Shown one piece after another: positions 1 through 6,839 of a stretch of DNA of 9,617 bases. A program made the position numbers and the translations under genes. This DNA is from JAAYJR01 sp964563975 (GTDB taxonomy: Bacteria; Bacteroidota; Bacteroidia; Bacteroidales; Prolixibacteraceae). Within the stretch, counting starts at the first letter, position 1. The number at the start of each line of letters is the position of its first letter. Location of the stretch: positions 1 to 9,617 of the forward strand of contig CAZLZJ010000071.1 of the NCBI GenBank assembly GCA_964563975.1, written 5' to 3'. The notes under the pieces are model-generated. The model had not been told where the DNA came from. It worked only from the letters and a program-made list of their open reading frames with translations, and made no database searches.

Positions 1-17
1 TATTATAATGGTACTTG

Positions 18-90
18 TGACCCAGCTGGGATTCGAACCCAGGACCCCATCCTTAAAAGGGATGTGCTCTACCTGCTGAGCTACTGAGTC
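18..90 (-). tRNA. tRNA-Lys (anticodon UUU)
   Basis: Read on the minus strand this is a complete 73-nt cloverleaf. The acceptor stem GACTCAG pairs with CTGGGTC through one T-G pair. The D arm is GCTC/GAGC with an 8-nt loop. The anticodon stem CATCC/GGATG encloses the loop CTTTTAA, which places TTT at positions 34-36. The variable region is 5 nt, and the T arm CTGGG/CCCAG encloses TTCGAAT. The discriminator base is A, and the next bases are CAA, so the terminal CCA is not encoded and must be added after transcription. The gene delivers lysine at AAA/AAG codons. It points away from the neighbouring protein gene and has its own promoter at 123-153. Only 17 bases lie beyond its 3' end in the window, so a further tandem tRNA downstream cannot be excluded. 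Confidence 0.97.
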
Positions 91-99
91 ATCCTTTCA

Positions 100-118
100 G
101 CCTTTGTTTCTCAAAGGC
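100..118 (-). other. Hairpin in the tRNA-Lys precursor leader
   Basis: A perfect 7-bp inverted repeat, GCCTTTG/CAAAGGC, encloses a 5-nt loop (AGAAA on the transcribed minus strand). It lies between the predicted start point (about 116-119) and the mature tRNA 5' end at 90, so the primary transcript would begin with or just before this stem. It is not followed by a T-run and is not a terminator. A role as a leader stem protecting the precursor or guiding RNase P processing is inference. Confidence 0.5.
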
Positions 119-122
119 GGTG

Positions 123-153
123 CAAAAGTAATATTTATTTTATTTTAGACAAA
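123..153 (-). promoter_or_regulatory. Bacteroidota-type promoter of the tRNA-Lys gene
   Basis: On the minus strand TTTG (153-150) is followed after 19 bases by TACTTTTG (130-123). This matches exactly the -33 TTTG and -7 TAnnTTTG elements known for the primary sigma factor of Bacteroides. Transcription would start a few bases further, near 116-119, giving a leader of about 26-29 nt before the tRNA. The match, spacing and position directly upstream of a stable-RNA gene make this the best-supported promoter in the window. Confidence 0.8.
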
Positions 154-334
154 TCGTCCCATGAAATTTATTCAATTTATATTTTAATATTTACATTGAC
201 TTACGATTTTACTTTGTTTTTTTATAAATAATATTTGTGATTTCTAAAATTATATTGTAGTATTGGAGCCTGATTTTACAAGATGTTTTTCTGTGTCTTG
301 TATATATGCAAATAATAATTAATACTTATTTTAA

Positions 335-1222
335 ATGGAAAGGATTAACCGAAAACCTGGTGATTTTATGTCACGTCGACACTTTATTGGCAGTGTGGCA
401 ATGGCAGCAGTGGCCAGTCCGTTTTTAACTTCATGTCAAGTAAAGGGCTGGCAGATTGGATGTTACACTCGTGCTTGGGGGTCTCGCCACTATTTAATAG
501 CTTTAGACGGTATGATTGAAGCCGGCTATAAATATGTGGGGTTAAGCACTCATGATAAAGGTAGAGTTATTGACCGTGATACAGCTCCTGATTTTGCTTT
601 TACTGTTGGGGAAGAGATTAAAAAACGTGGACTTAAGCTTGTTACTTTATCCGGCGGGTCATTTGATGCCAATGCACCTGTAGCAGAGGGCATTGCTCAG
701 TTAAAGCGCTTGATAGATAATGCAGTGAGATGCGGAGCGCCTTTAATTCAATTGAATGATATTGCAAAGACGGAGCTTGAACCAACTTTTTATAAAGTTA
801 TATCTGAGTGCTGTGACTATGGGGTGGATAAAAAAGTAATGATAACCGTTAAGCCTCATGGTTCTACCGGGGCTGAATGCAGAGCCCATGTTGACCGGAT
901 AAATCATAGAAATTTCAAATTATGGTATGATCCGGGAAATGTTGCATATTATACCGAGGGGAAAGTAGATCCTGTTCAGGATGCGGATGCTCTTGACGGA
1001 GTGGTAATGGGAATGGCAGTGAAAGATTTTAAACTACCTAAGAATGTGAATGTTACTCCCGGTACCGGGATGGTTAATTTTGGAAAATTAATTCCACGAT
1101 TAATTCAGGGAGGTTTTACCGGGGGTCCTCTGATTGTCGAATGTTTAGAGGTTGGAGAAGTACCGTTTGTTAATAATGAGGCCAGAAAGGCCAGGGAATA
1201 TCTTGAGAGAATAGTACTTTAA
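335..1222 (+). CDS. Tat-exported lipoprotein, sugar phosphate isomerase/epimerase-like TIM barrel
   Basis: The 295-residue product begins with a twin-arginine signal (SRRHFIG, residues 13-19), a hydrophobic stretch and a lipobox LTSC ending at Cys34. It should be exported folded and lipid-anchored. The rest resembles the xylose-isomerase-like TIM barrel (AP endonuclease 2 family). Landmarks are VKPHG (172-176), the strand motif YDPGN (198-202), VKD (229-231), the PGTGMVNFG loop (242-250) and the closing strand LIVECLE (266-272) with Glu269. Two usual metal-ligand positions look altered: the Glu before the KPH segment, and the His normally preceding VKD, which is Ala228 here. The reaction is therefore uncertain. 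A second ATG at 368 (residue 12) would put the RR pair at residues 3-4, closer to the other Tat proteins here, so the true start may be 368. The region 154-334 upstream is AT-rich, and I see no convincing promoter in it. The GH109-like gene follows after 68 bases, probably co-transcribed. The family is likely; the substrate is unknown. Confidence 0.85.
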   Translation: MERINRKPGDFMSRRHFIGSVAMAAVASPFLTSCQVKGWQIGCYTRAWGSRHYLIALDGMIEAGYKYVGLSTHDKGRVIDRDTAPDFAFTVGEEIKKRGLKLVTLSGGSFDANAPVAEGIAQLKRLIDNAVRCGAPLIQLNDIAKTELEPTFYKVISECCDYGVDKKVMITVKPHGSTGAECRAHVDRINHRNFKLWYDPGNVAYYTEGKVDPVQDADALDGVVMGMAVKDFKLPKNVNVTPGTGMVNFGKLIPRLIQGGFTGGPLIVECLEVGEVPFVNNEARKAREYLERIVL

Positions 1223-1232
1223 ATATTCTTTT

Positions 1233-1240
1233 TATTTTTG
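1233..1240 (+). promoter_or_regulatory. Possible -7 element before the GH109-like gene
   Basis: TATTTTTG fits the TAnnTTTG consensus exactly and lies 51 bases before the start codon at 1291. No TTTG lies 19-21 bases upstream; the nearest TTG is at 1203-1205, 27 bases away. In such T-rich DNA the match could be chance, and read-through from the gene ending at 1222 is at least as likely. Confidence 0.22.
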
Positions 1241-1290
1241 ACTTTATTATTTATATAGAATAAACCTTATAAATCAACAATTTTATTAAG

Positions 1291-2748
1291 ATGAAAACAA
1301 ATCGTAGAGATTTTATTAAAACAGCCGGTATTACCGGAGGTATTGTGGCAACAGGCGGACTAACTTCTTGTGGCGGTGGAGGGACTCCGGCTGCAGAAGC
1401 CACTCCGACTATTTTTGACATATCAAAAAATAAAGGACAGCAGGTATTTAACATGAGTGGTTATGCTGCCCCGAAATTAGATGTCATCAGGGTAGGATAT
1501 ATTGGGGTAGGTGGTCGTGGAATGGCAGCGGTAAAAAGGATGGCGTTGCTTGAAGGTGTTGAGATTGTAGCTTTATCAGATTTGCATATGGATAGGATCG
1601 ATAATGCAAAAGCTTACCTGAAAGGGCTTGGTATGCCTGAGCCTAAAGGTTATGCTGATGGCAGTCAGGATATGTGGAAACAGATGTGTGATAAAGAAGA
1701 CCTTGATTTGGTTTATGTTGCCACTCCAAGGGATCTGCATCCGTCAATGTGTGTATATGCTATGGAAACCGGTTCGCATACCGCCACGGAAATCCCGGCT
1801 GCACGCACTTTGGATGAATGCTGGTCGTTAGTGGAAACTTCAGAAAAGACCAAAAAACATTGCAGTATGATTGAAAACTGTGTATATGATTTTTGGGAAT
1901 TACTGATCCTGAATATGGCACGTCAGGGATTTTTCGGGGAAATTGTCCATGTAGATGCAGCATATATATCCAATCAGATAAACACAAATCTTCGTAAAGA
2001 TCTGGAATGGCGTACCAGGGAATTTATTAACAGAGATGGTAATATCTATCCAACACACGGGCTTGGACCTGCTTGTCAGGTATTGAATATAAACCGTGGC
2101 GACAGGATGGATTTTATGGTATCTGTCTCCTCTGCTGATTTTACAATGGGTAAAGAGATTGAAAAAAGAGCTAAGGAGGATGACTATTACAAACAATTTA
2201 TCGGACAGTGGAAGTTGGGTAATGTCAATACTTCAGTAATTAAAACAGTTAAAGGCAAAACAATTAAATTACAATATAATGTTGGTAATCCCCGTCCGGG
2301 TACCAGGGTCCATTGGGTTGTCGGAACTGAAGGAATAGCTAAAAAGCAACCGTCACCATCAAGAATATCTAAAGGCGGCGGATGGATGAGCGATGATGAG
2401 CTTAAGACATTGCAGGAAAAGTATACCCCTCCAATTGTAAAAATAGCAGGTGAAATGGCTAAAAAAGTTGGTGGACACGGAGGAATGGACTTCCTGATGC
2501 AGTGGAGGCTTGTTGACTGTCTGCGTAATGGCTTGCCTTTGGATATGGATTGTTATGACGCTGCCGCATGGAGCTCAATCGTACCTCTCAGCGAATGGTG
2601 TGTTGCCAATAATTCTGTCCCGGTAAGAATACCTGATTTTACAAGAGGTGCATATAAAAATAATGAGCCACTTGATATTGCAATGGCTAAAGGTGGAGGT
2701 TCCACAAAAATCAAAACAGCCATTAAATTTGATGATGATTATTTTTAG
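1291..2748 (+). CDS. Tat-lipoprotein of the Gfo/Idh/MocA fold, GH109-like (alpha-N-acetylgalactosaminidase family)
   Basis: This 485-residue protein has a twin-arginine signal (NRRDFIK, 4-10), a lipobox LTSC with Cys27 and a Gly/Pro/Ala-rich tether (28-45). A Rossmann domain follows with the dinucleotide loop GVGGRG (72-77) and ATPRDLH (144-150). Where dehydrogenases of this superfamily have EKP it reads EIP (167-169), so the catalytic lysine is absent. The middle and C-terminal blocks are those I know from glycoside hydrolase family 109: MIENCVYDFWELL (193-205), LNMARQGFFGE (207-217), YPTHGLGP (253-260), LNINRG (265-270), GHGGMDF (395-401), DCLRNGLPLDMD (409-420) and IPDFTRG (447-453). GH109 enzymes use bound NAD+ in an elimination/addition mechanism. 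Tyr253 and His256 in YPTH are the likely counterparts of the catalytic Tyr/His (from memory of the family). Length suits the family. It should act as a membrane-anchored glycosidase, perhaps on alpha-GalNAc or a related glycoside; the substrate is inference. A terminator follows at 2759. Confidence 0.88.
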   Translation: MKTNRRDFIKTAGITGGIVATGGLTSCGGGGTPAAEATPTIFDISKNKGQQVFNMSGYAAPKLDVIRVGYIGVGGRGMAAVKRMALLEGVEIVALSDLHMDRIDNAKAYLKGLGMPEPKGYADGSQDMWKQMCDKEDLDLVYVATPRDLHPSMCVYAMETGSHTATEIPAARTLDECWSLVETSEKTKKHCSMIENCVYDFWELLILNMARQGFFGEIVHVDAAYISNQINTNLRKDLEWRTREFINRDGNIYPTHGLGPACQVLNINRGDRMDFMVSVSSADFTMGKEIEKRAKEDDYYKQFIGQWKLGNVNTSVIKTVKGKTIKLQYNVGNPRPGTRVHWVVGTEGIAKKQPSPSRISKGGGWMSDDELKTLQEKYTPPIVKIAGEMAKKVGGHGGMDFLMQWRLVDCLRNGLPLDMDCYDAAAWSSIVPLSEWCVANNSVPVRIPDFTRGAYKNNEPLDIAMAKGGGSTKIKTAIKFDDDYF

Positions 2749-2758
2749 AATATGAATC

Positions 2759-2807
2759 AGTGCCGTGCCAAAAAAGTGTAAATAGATAAGACACGGCACT
2801 TTTTTTA
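2759..2807 (+). terminator. Intrinsic terminator after the GH109-like gene
   Basis: AGTGCCGTG (2759-2767) pairs perfectly with CACGGCACT (2792-2800), a 9-bp GC-rich stem with a 24-nt loop, and is followed directly by seven T's (2801-2807). It starts 11 bases after the stop codon at 2748. The T-run lies only on the plus-strand side, so it serves rightward transcription. It separates the first two rightward genes from the oxidoreductase gene at 2861. Confidence 0.85.
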
Positions 2808-2860
2808 TTTATATTGACGGATTCAGGATAAAAATCTGTCATATTTTTTAAATTCAACTT

Positions 2861-4126
2861 ATGGAAAATAATGTTTCAAGAAGGAACTTTTTAAGACAGG
2901 GAGCCATAGTAGCTTCCGGTGTAACTGTTTTTCCTGAATCGCTGACGATATTAAAGGAAGGTAGATCAATTGGCGCCAACGACCGTATACGTATTGGTAT
3001 AATAGGTTGTGGGTCAAGGGGCAATAGAGTATATATGAATGGCATTTATAAACATGCTGAAGCTATGAATGCTGAGATTGTTGCTGTTTGCGATCCCTGG
3101 CGTTTGTCGAGAGAAGAGACAAATGCAAAAGTTAAAGAGTGGTATAAACATGACGCAAAGCAGTTTGTATCTTACAGGGATCTTTTAGGCATGAAAGATC
3201 TTGATGCTGTAATGATAGCCTCACCGGATCATCTGCATACAACACATCTTGAAGCAGCTGCAAAGGCAGGCAAACATGTATATGTGGAAAAGCCCCTGGC
3301 AATGGATATGGGAAAACTTATTAAGGCTACTGATGCCGTTAACAAGTCGGGTGTTGTTGTGCAGATTGGTACACAGCTGCGGAGTCTTCCCGGTATTTTG
3401 GGGGCTCGTGAATTATACAGGGAGGGTAAATTAGGAAAATTGTCTCGCGTTGAAGAGTGCAGAAACAGTTCGCAGCCATATTGGTATGGCTACCTGAGGG
3501 ATGTTAAGGAAGAGGATGTTGACTGGAATGAATTTTTGAATGACAGGCCTAAACGTCCGTTTAATCCTGATGTCTATTCTGCATGGTATGGATATTATGA
3601 ATTTTCTCACGGCCCCATACCAAATCTTGGTGCACATTTTATTGATATTGTGCATTTTGTAACCGGTGCCGGCTTCCCTGAATCATGTGTCTGTTTAGGT
3701 GGAACCTACACGTGGAAAGATAAGCATAATTTTACTACTCCTGATTGCATTCAGGCAACATGGACCTATCCGGAAGGATTCCTTGTGAGCAGTTCAAATA
3801 ATCTTGGCAACGGGATGGGAAGTGTCAGGAATTTTTATGGTGATAAAGGTATGATAAGGATGAGCAATTGGAATGAACCTTTTTTTAATACTGATGGTTC
3901 TCCGAGGGGCGATACTTCTCAAAAAGGTGAAAAGCCGGTTACACCTATTGATGTACCTGACCATTTTTTGAACTGGCTCCAATGTATAAGGAAAAATGAA
4001 AAAACAATAGCTCCCATAGAAGCCGGTTACCAACATGCAGTTGCTGTTCTTATGGCAATGAAATCGTTTGAAACGGGGAGAAAAACAACTTACGACCATA
4101 AACAGAAAAAGATATTGACAGCATAA
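2861..4126 (+). CDS. Tat-exported soluble Gfo/Idh/MocA family oxidoreductase
   Basis: The 421-residue product opens with a twin-arginine signal (SRRNFLRQG, 6-14) and a short hydrophobic segment without a lipobox cysteine, so it should be a soluble periplasmic protein exported folded with its cofactor. The N-terminal Rossmann domain has IGIIGCGSRG (45-54) and ASPDHLH (120-126). The classical EKP motif is intact (143-145), with Lys144 the expected catalytic lysine. The C-terminal alpha/beta domain carries GAHFID (257-262), matching the GxHxxD active-site motif. This points to an NAD(P)-dependent dehydrogenase or oxidoreductase of a sugar or cyclitol, in contrast to the preceding GH109-like paralogue, which lacks the lysine. 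The start at 2861 places the RR pair at residues 7-8 as is usual for Tat signals. It lies 53 bases beyond the terminator, so it needs its own promoter; I found only a poor match (TATTTTTT, 2842-2849) with no correctly spaced -33 box. The substrate is unknown. Confidence 0.9.
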   Translation: MENNVSRRNFLRQGAIVASGVTVFPESLTILKEGRSIGANDRIRIGIIGCGSRGNRVYMNGIYKHAEAMNAEIVAVCDPWRLSREETNAKVKEWYKHDAKQFVSYRDLLGMKDLDAVMIASPDHLHTTHLEAAAKAGKHVYVEKPLAMDMGKLIKATDAVNKSGVVVQIGTQLRSLPGILGARELYREGKLGKLSRVEECRNSSQPYWYGYLRDVKEEDVDWNEFLNDRPKRPFNPDVYSAWYGYYEFSHGPIPNLGAHFIDIVHFVTGAGFPESCVCLGGTYTWKDKHNFTTPDCIQATWTYPEGFLVSSSNNLGNGMGSVRNFYGDKGMIRMSNWNEPFFNTDGSPRGDTSQKGEKPVTPIDVPDHFLNWLQCIRKNEKTIAPIEAGYQHAVAVLMAMKSFETGRKTTYDHKQKKILTA

Positions 4127-4133
4127 TGCTGAT

Positions 4134-4165
4134 TATGATATCTGTATTACAAAAAATTAATTTTG
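4134..4165 (+). promoter_or_regulatory. Candidate Bacteroidota-type promoter for the cytoplasmic oxidoreductase gene
   Basis: TAATTTTG (4158-4165) matches TAnnTTTG exactly and lies 20 bases after TATG (4134-4137), a 3-of-4 match to the -33 TTTG. Transcription would begin near 4170, giving a leader of about 65 nt before the ATG at 4235. The 108-base gap before this gene and the match support a separate start. AT-rich DNA raises the chance of a false hit. Confidence 0.42.
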
Positions 4166-4234
4166 GTTATAAAGAGTTGTAAGGTATATGATTATTACAT
4201 TTTATAAAATATATAATTTTAAATTAATATTGAT

Positions 4235-5257
4235 ATGAAAAAATATAACGTAGGTGTTATTGGTTACAGCTGGGCTGCCGGTGCCCATATAGAAGCTATT
4301 AACCGTACCTCATTGGGACAGGTAACTGCTTTATGCTCTTCAAGAAAGCTTGACTCAGCTGAAATCAGCGCAAAACATGGCGGAAATATTAAATGTTATA
4401 CAGATTTATCAGAAATGCTGGCAGATCCTGATCTGCACATTGTTTCAATTTGCAGTTACCCGGCTGAACATGCAAAACAGGCAATAATGTCGGCCGGGGC
4501 CGGTAAACATCTGATCATTGAAAAACCTCTTGCTCTTAAGTGGGAAGATTGTCTGGCAATTAAAGATGCTGTTGAAAAAGCAGGAGTATTAACCTGTGTT
4601 TGCTTTGAGTGCAGGTTTTCAAGTCAGATTGAGGCAACAAAAGCTCTTATTGATAGCGGATTGTTAGGTAAGATACATTATGGTGAAGTAGATTATTATC
4701 ATGGGGTAGGACCGTGGTATGCCCAATTCAGGTGGAATATTAAGAAAGATGCAGCAGAAAGCAGTCTTTTATCTGCAGGATGCCATGCACTTGATGCTCT
4801 GCTATATTGCATGGGGCATGATGTTGAGTCTGTTTGCAGTATGGCAACCAATTCAGTAAATTCTGATTTTGCAAAATATGAGTATCCTACCACTTCAGTC
4901 AGCATTATGAAATTTAAAGATGGAAGTGTTGGTAAAGTATCTTCGGTGATCGATTGCCTGCAACCTTATTATTTTCATATTCAGCTTGTAGGAAGTGAAG
5001 GTAGTTTGCTGGATAATAAGTTTCATACAACAAAGCTGAAAGGGCTCAATAAAGATAAGTGGAGTGAATTGTCTATGAAGACGCTTGATTCGGGTGATGT
5101 TTCTGACCATCCTTATCAAAAACAGTTTGAAACATTTTTCCAATCTGTTGAAAAAGGTGTTGAAATGCCATTAACCAGTTTAACAGATGCATTATATACA
5201 CACGAGGTAATATTTGCAGCAGATCGTTCTGCAGATCTGGGAGGAGTAAGGCAGTAG
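4235..5257 (+). CDS. Cytoplasmic Gfo/Idh/MocA family oxidoreductase
   Basis: At 340 residues with no signal sequence, this is a standard-length cytoplasmic member. The N-terminal beta-alpha-beta unit is VGVIGYSWAAGAH (6-18), where the usual GxGxxG has become GxSxxA. ICSYPAEHA (72-80) stands in the place of the usual TPnxxH motif. EKP is intact (96-98, Lys97), and GCHALD (182-187) supplies the His184/Asp187 pair of the GxHxxD active-site motif. The C-terminal sheet domain runs from about 130 to 325 and includes VGSEGSL (252-258). It is likely an NAD(P)-dependent sugar or cyclitol dehydrogenase, the probable cytoplasmic step of the pathway whose other members are exported. Cysteines are numerous (for example 121, 123, 126, 183), but no metal-binding spacing is clear. 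The start is fixed by the Rossmann strand, which begins at residue 4. It ends 27 bases before a terminator shared with the convergent M20 gene. Family assignment is firm; substrate unknown. Confidence 0.9.
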   Translation: MKKYNVGVIGYSWAAGAHIEAINRTSLGQVTALCSSRKLDSAEISAKHGGNIKCYTDLSEMLADPDLHIVSICSYPAEHAKQAIMSAGAGKHLIIEKPLALKWEDCLAIKDAVEKAGVLTCVCFECRFSSQIEATKALIDSGLLGKIHYGEVDYYHGVGPWYAQFRWNIKKDAAESSLLSAGCHALDALLYCMGHDVESVCSMATNSVNSDFAKYEYPTTSVSIMKFKDGSVGKVSSVIDCLQPYYFHIQLVGSEGSLLDNKFHTTKLKGLNKDKWSELSMKTLDSGDVSDHPYQKQFETFFQSVEKGVEMPLTSLTDALYTHEVIFAADRSADLGGVRQ

Positions 5258-5284
5258 TAAGTATAAAATTATTATACCTGTCTT

Positions 5285-5315
5285 AAAAAAGCATTGTTGA
5301 AAACAATGCTTTTTT
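5285..5315. terminator. Bidirectional terminator between convergent genes
   Basis: A-tract AAAAAA (5285-5290) plus GCATTGTT (5291-5298) pairs perfectly with AACAATGC (5302-5309) plus TTTTTT (5310-5315), around a GAA loop. The GC-containing core is 8 bp, flanked by an A-tract that becomes a T-tract on either strand, so it works in both directions. It ends the rightward unit (stop at 5257). On the minus strand it overlaps the stop codon (5316-5314) of the leftward M20 gene. Confidence 0.88.
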
Positions 5316-6837
5316 ATTCAGGGTTGTTGTAATATTGCTCCATTGCTTCCCTCCATTTTGACATTAATTGTGCATTAAGATCTGTTGGTGGTTGTGATTC
5401 ATCGGGAAGAAACAGTCTGTATGGATTTTCTTTTGAATATTCTTCAAATTCATCTTTTAATTTTTTCAGCTCTTCCGGCCTTGTCATAAGGTCAACAGCT
5501 GATGCAGCAATTGCTTTTGCTCCTGCATTAAGCCCTTTCCATGCAGTTGAACCGTAGTTTGCAGCAACTGAAGACCAGTGATGAGATATATGACCGGGTA
5601 CACCACCGGGGAAATTTATTGTTGCAGTCGGTGCTATAAGGGTAATGTCTCCGACATCTGAAGATCCTCCTCCAACAAATGGTCCTGAAGGTACACTCAA
5701 TGAGCTGACTTTTTCCGGCATTCCTGTCTCTTTGACATTAATATTTTTTTGTAATTCCCGTGCAAACCGGTTTTCTTCTTCTGTCCATTCAGGCATTCCT
5801 ACCAACTCAATATTTTTTTGAAATAATTCAGCGGCTGCTTTATTTGCATGTCTTTGATGTATGGCTGTAAGACATTTTATCTCTGCCAGTTCAGTTCCTG
5901 TTGCTAAAGCAGCTGCTTTAGCACAGTTAATAACTTTTTCATACATCTCTTCAACATTTTTATCGCTATTTCTGACAAAGTACCAGACGCTTGCTACGTC
6001 AGGCACTACATTGGGGGCTTCTCCGCCGTTAATAATGACATAATGCATACGATGGCTGTAATGTAAATGTTCCCTAAGGTAGTTTGTTGCAACATTCATT
6101 AATTCAACTGCATCAAGGGCACTGTTACCCATCCATGCTGATGCACCATGGGCTGTTTTTCCTTTGAAGGTAAATATTGTTGAATACATTGCACTTCCGT
6201 AAACACCGTATCTTGTTCCAAATGAACTGCTGCTATGGTTGTCAATTACTGCATCCACCCCATTGAACAGGCCGGCTCTTACCATATATGGCCTGCTTAT
6301 TAAAGTCTCTTCGGCAGGAGAACCGAATACTTTGACTGTGCCTTTTATATTATGCTTGTCAATAGCCTTTTTAACAGCAATTGCAGCAGCAATGGCTGCC
6401 GTGCCCATTGTGTTGTGTCCGCAACCATGACCGGGAGCACCTTCAACTACCGGATCCTTATAAGGTACTCTCCCTTTTTGGGAAAGCATTGGCAGGGCAT
6501 CAAATTCTCCCAATAATCCTATGACAGGTTCTCCTGATCCATATGATGCGACAAAGCAGGTTGAAATGCCTGCCAATCCTTTTTCAACGGTAAATCCTTC
6601 ATTTTCCAAAGTTTTTATTAACAGTCCGGCCGACTTGAACTCCTGCATACCCAGTTCTGCATAAGACCAGATTGCATCCGAAATTTTCCCGAATTTTTCA
6701 ACTGTCTCTTCAAGAGCCAGATAATTGAGGACTGTCTTTTTTTCAGGATAGATATCTTTCTTTTTATTACCTGCATTGGTGTAAAAAGTACTTGTGATAA
6801 TGATTGACAGAATTATAAAAAACCTAATTTTTTGCAT
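5314..6837 (-). CDS. Secreted M20 family amidohydrolase (AbgB/HipO-like)
   Basis: This 507-residue metal-dependent amidohydrolase belongs to the M20 family, the group that includes p-aminobenzoyl-glutamate hydrolase and N-acyl-amino-acid hydrolases. A basic start plus hydrophobic core (1-23, ending TNAG) is a Sec signal peptide, so it acts outside the cytoplasm. Motifs in order: LLGEFDALP (108-116), GHGCGHN (136-142), GSPAEE (172-177), DNH (199-201), the lid-domain start FKGKTAHGASAW (224-235), GGGSSDVGD (389-397) and PGHISHHW (414-421). By analogy with HipO/ILL2 enzymes the metal ligands should be Cys139, His141, Glu176 or Glu177, His201 and a His in 416-420; all are present. The start lies 2 bases past the stop of the ceramidase-like gene, so translation is probably coupled. 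Its closest relatives are usually cytoplasmic, so export and pairing with another amidase are notable. Likely reaction: hydrolysis of an amide bond on an N-acyl or aminoacyl compound; substrate not determined. Confidence 0.9.
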   Translation of the reverse strand: MQKIRFFIILSIIITSTFYTNAGNKKKDIYPEKKTVLNYLALEETVEKFGKISDAIWSYAELGMQEFKSAGLLIKTLENEGFTVEKGLAGISTCFVASYGSGEPVIGLLGEFDALPMLSQKGRVPYKDPVVEGAPGHGCGHNTMGTAAIAAAIAVKKAIDKHNIKGTVKVFGSPAEETLISRPYMVRAGLFNGVDAVIDNHSSSSFGTRYGVYGSAMYSTIFTFKGKTAHGASAWMGNSALDAVELMNVATNYLREHLHYSHRMHYVIINGGEAPNVVPDVASVWYFVRNSDKNVEEMYEKVINCAKAAALATGTELAEIKCLTAIHQRHANKAAAELFQKNIELVGMPEWTEEENRFARELQKNINVKETGMPEKVSSLSVPSGPFVGGGSSDVGDITLIAPTATINFPGGVPGHISHHWSSVAANYGSTAWKGLNAGAKAIAASAVDLMTRPEELKKLKDEFEEYSKENPYRLFLPDESQPPTDLNAQLMSKWREAMEQYYNNPE

Positions 6838-6839
6838 TT

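Noticed and set aside
213..237. Possible promoter (TTTG at 213-216 and AATATTTG at 230-237) before the first rightward gene
   Set aside because: The -7 element has a mismatch in its first base and the spacer is only 13 bases instead of about 19-21.
335..367. Extra 11 residues at the N-terminus of the isomerase-like protein as a separate leader peptide
   Set aside because: They are in frame with the main gene and have no stop. The choice is only between starts at 335 and 368, as noted in the gene entry.
1251..1454. 67-codon minus-strand frame covering the start of the GH109-like gene
   Set aside because: It overlaps the Tat signal and linker region of a well-supported gene. Its proline/valine-rich middle is the complement of the Gly/Ala codons.
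2842..2849. Possible -7 element TATTTTTT before the Tat-exported oxidoreductase
   Set aside because: The final G is missing and no -33 box lies at the right distance; it may simply be T-rich DNA.
3794..4099. 101-codon minus-strand frame inside the Tat-exported oxidoreductase
   Set aside because: It is fully contained in a well-supported gene, with no domain and no promoter or start context of its own.
4122..4137. Inverted repeat CATAAT/ATTATG overlapping the stop codon of the Tat-exported oxidoreductase
   Set aside because: The 6-bp AT-rich stem with a 4-nt loop has no T-run after it. It is too weak to call a terminator and could arise by chance.
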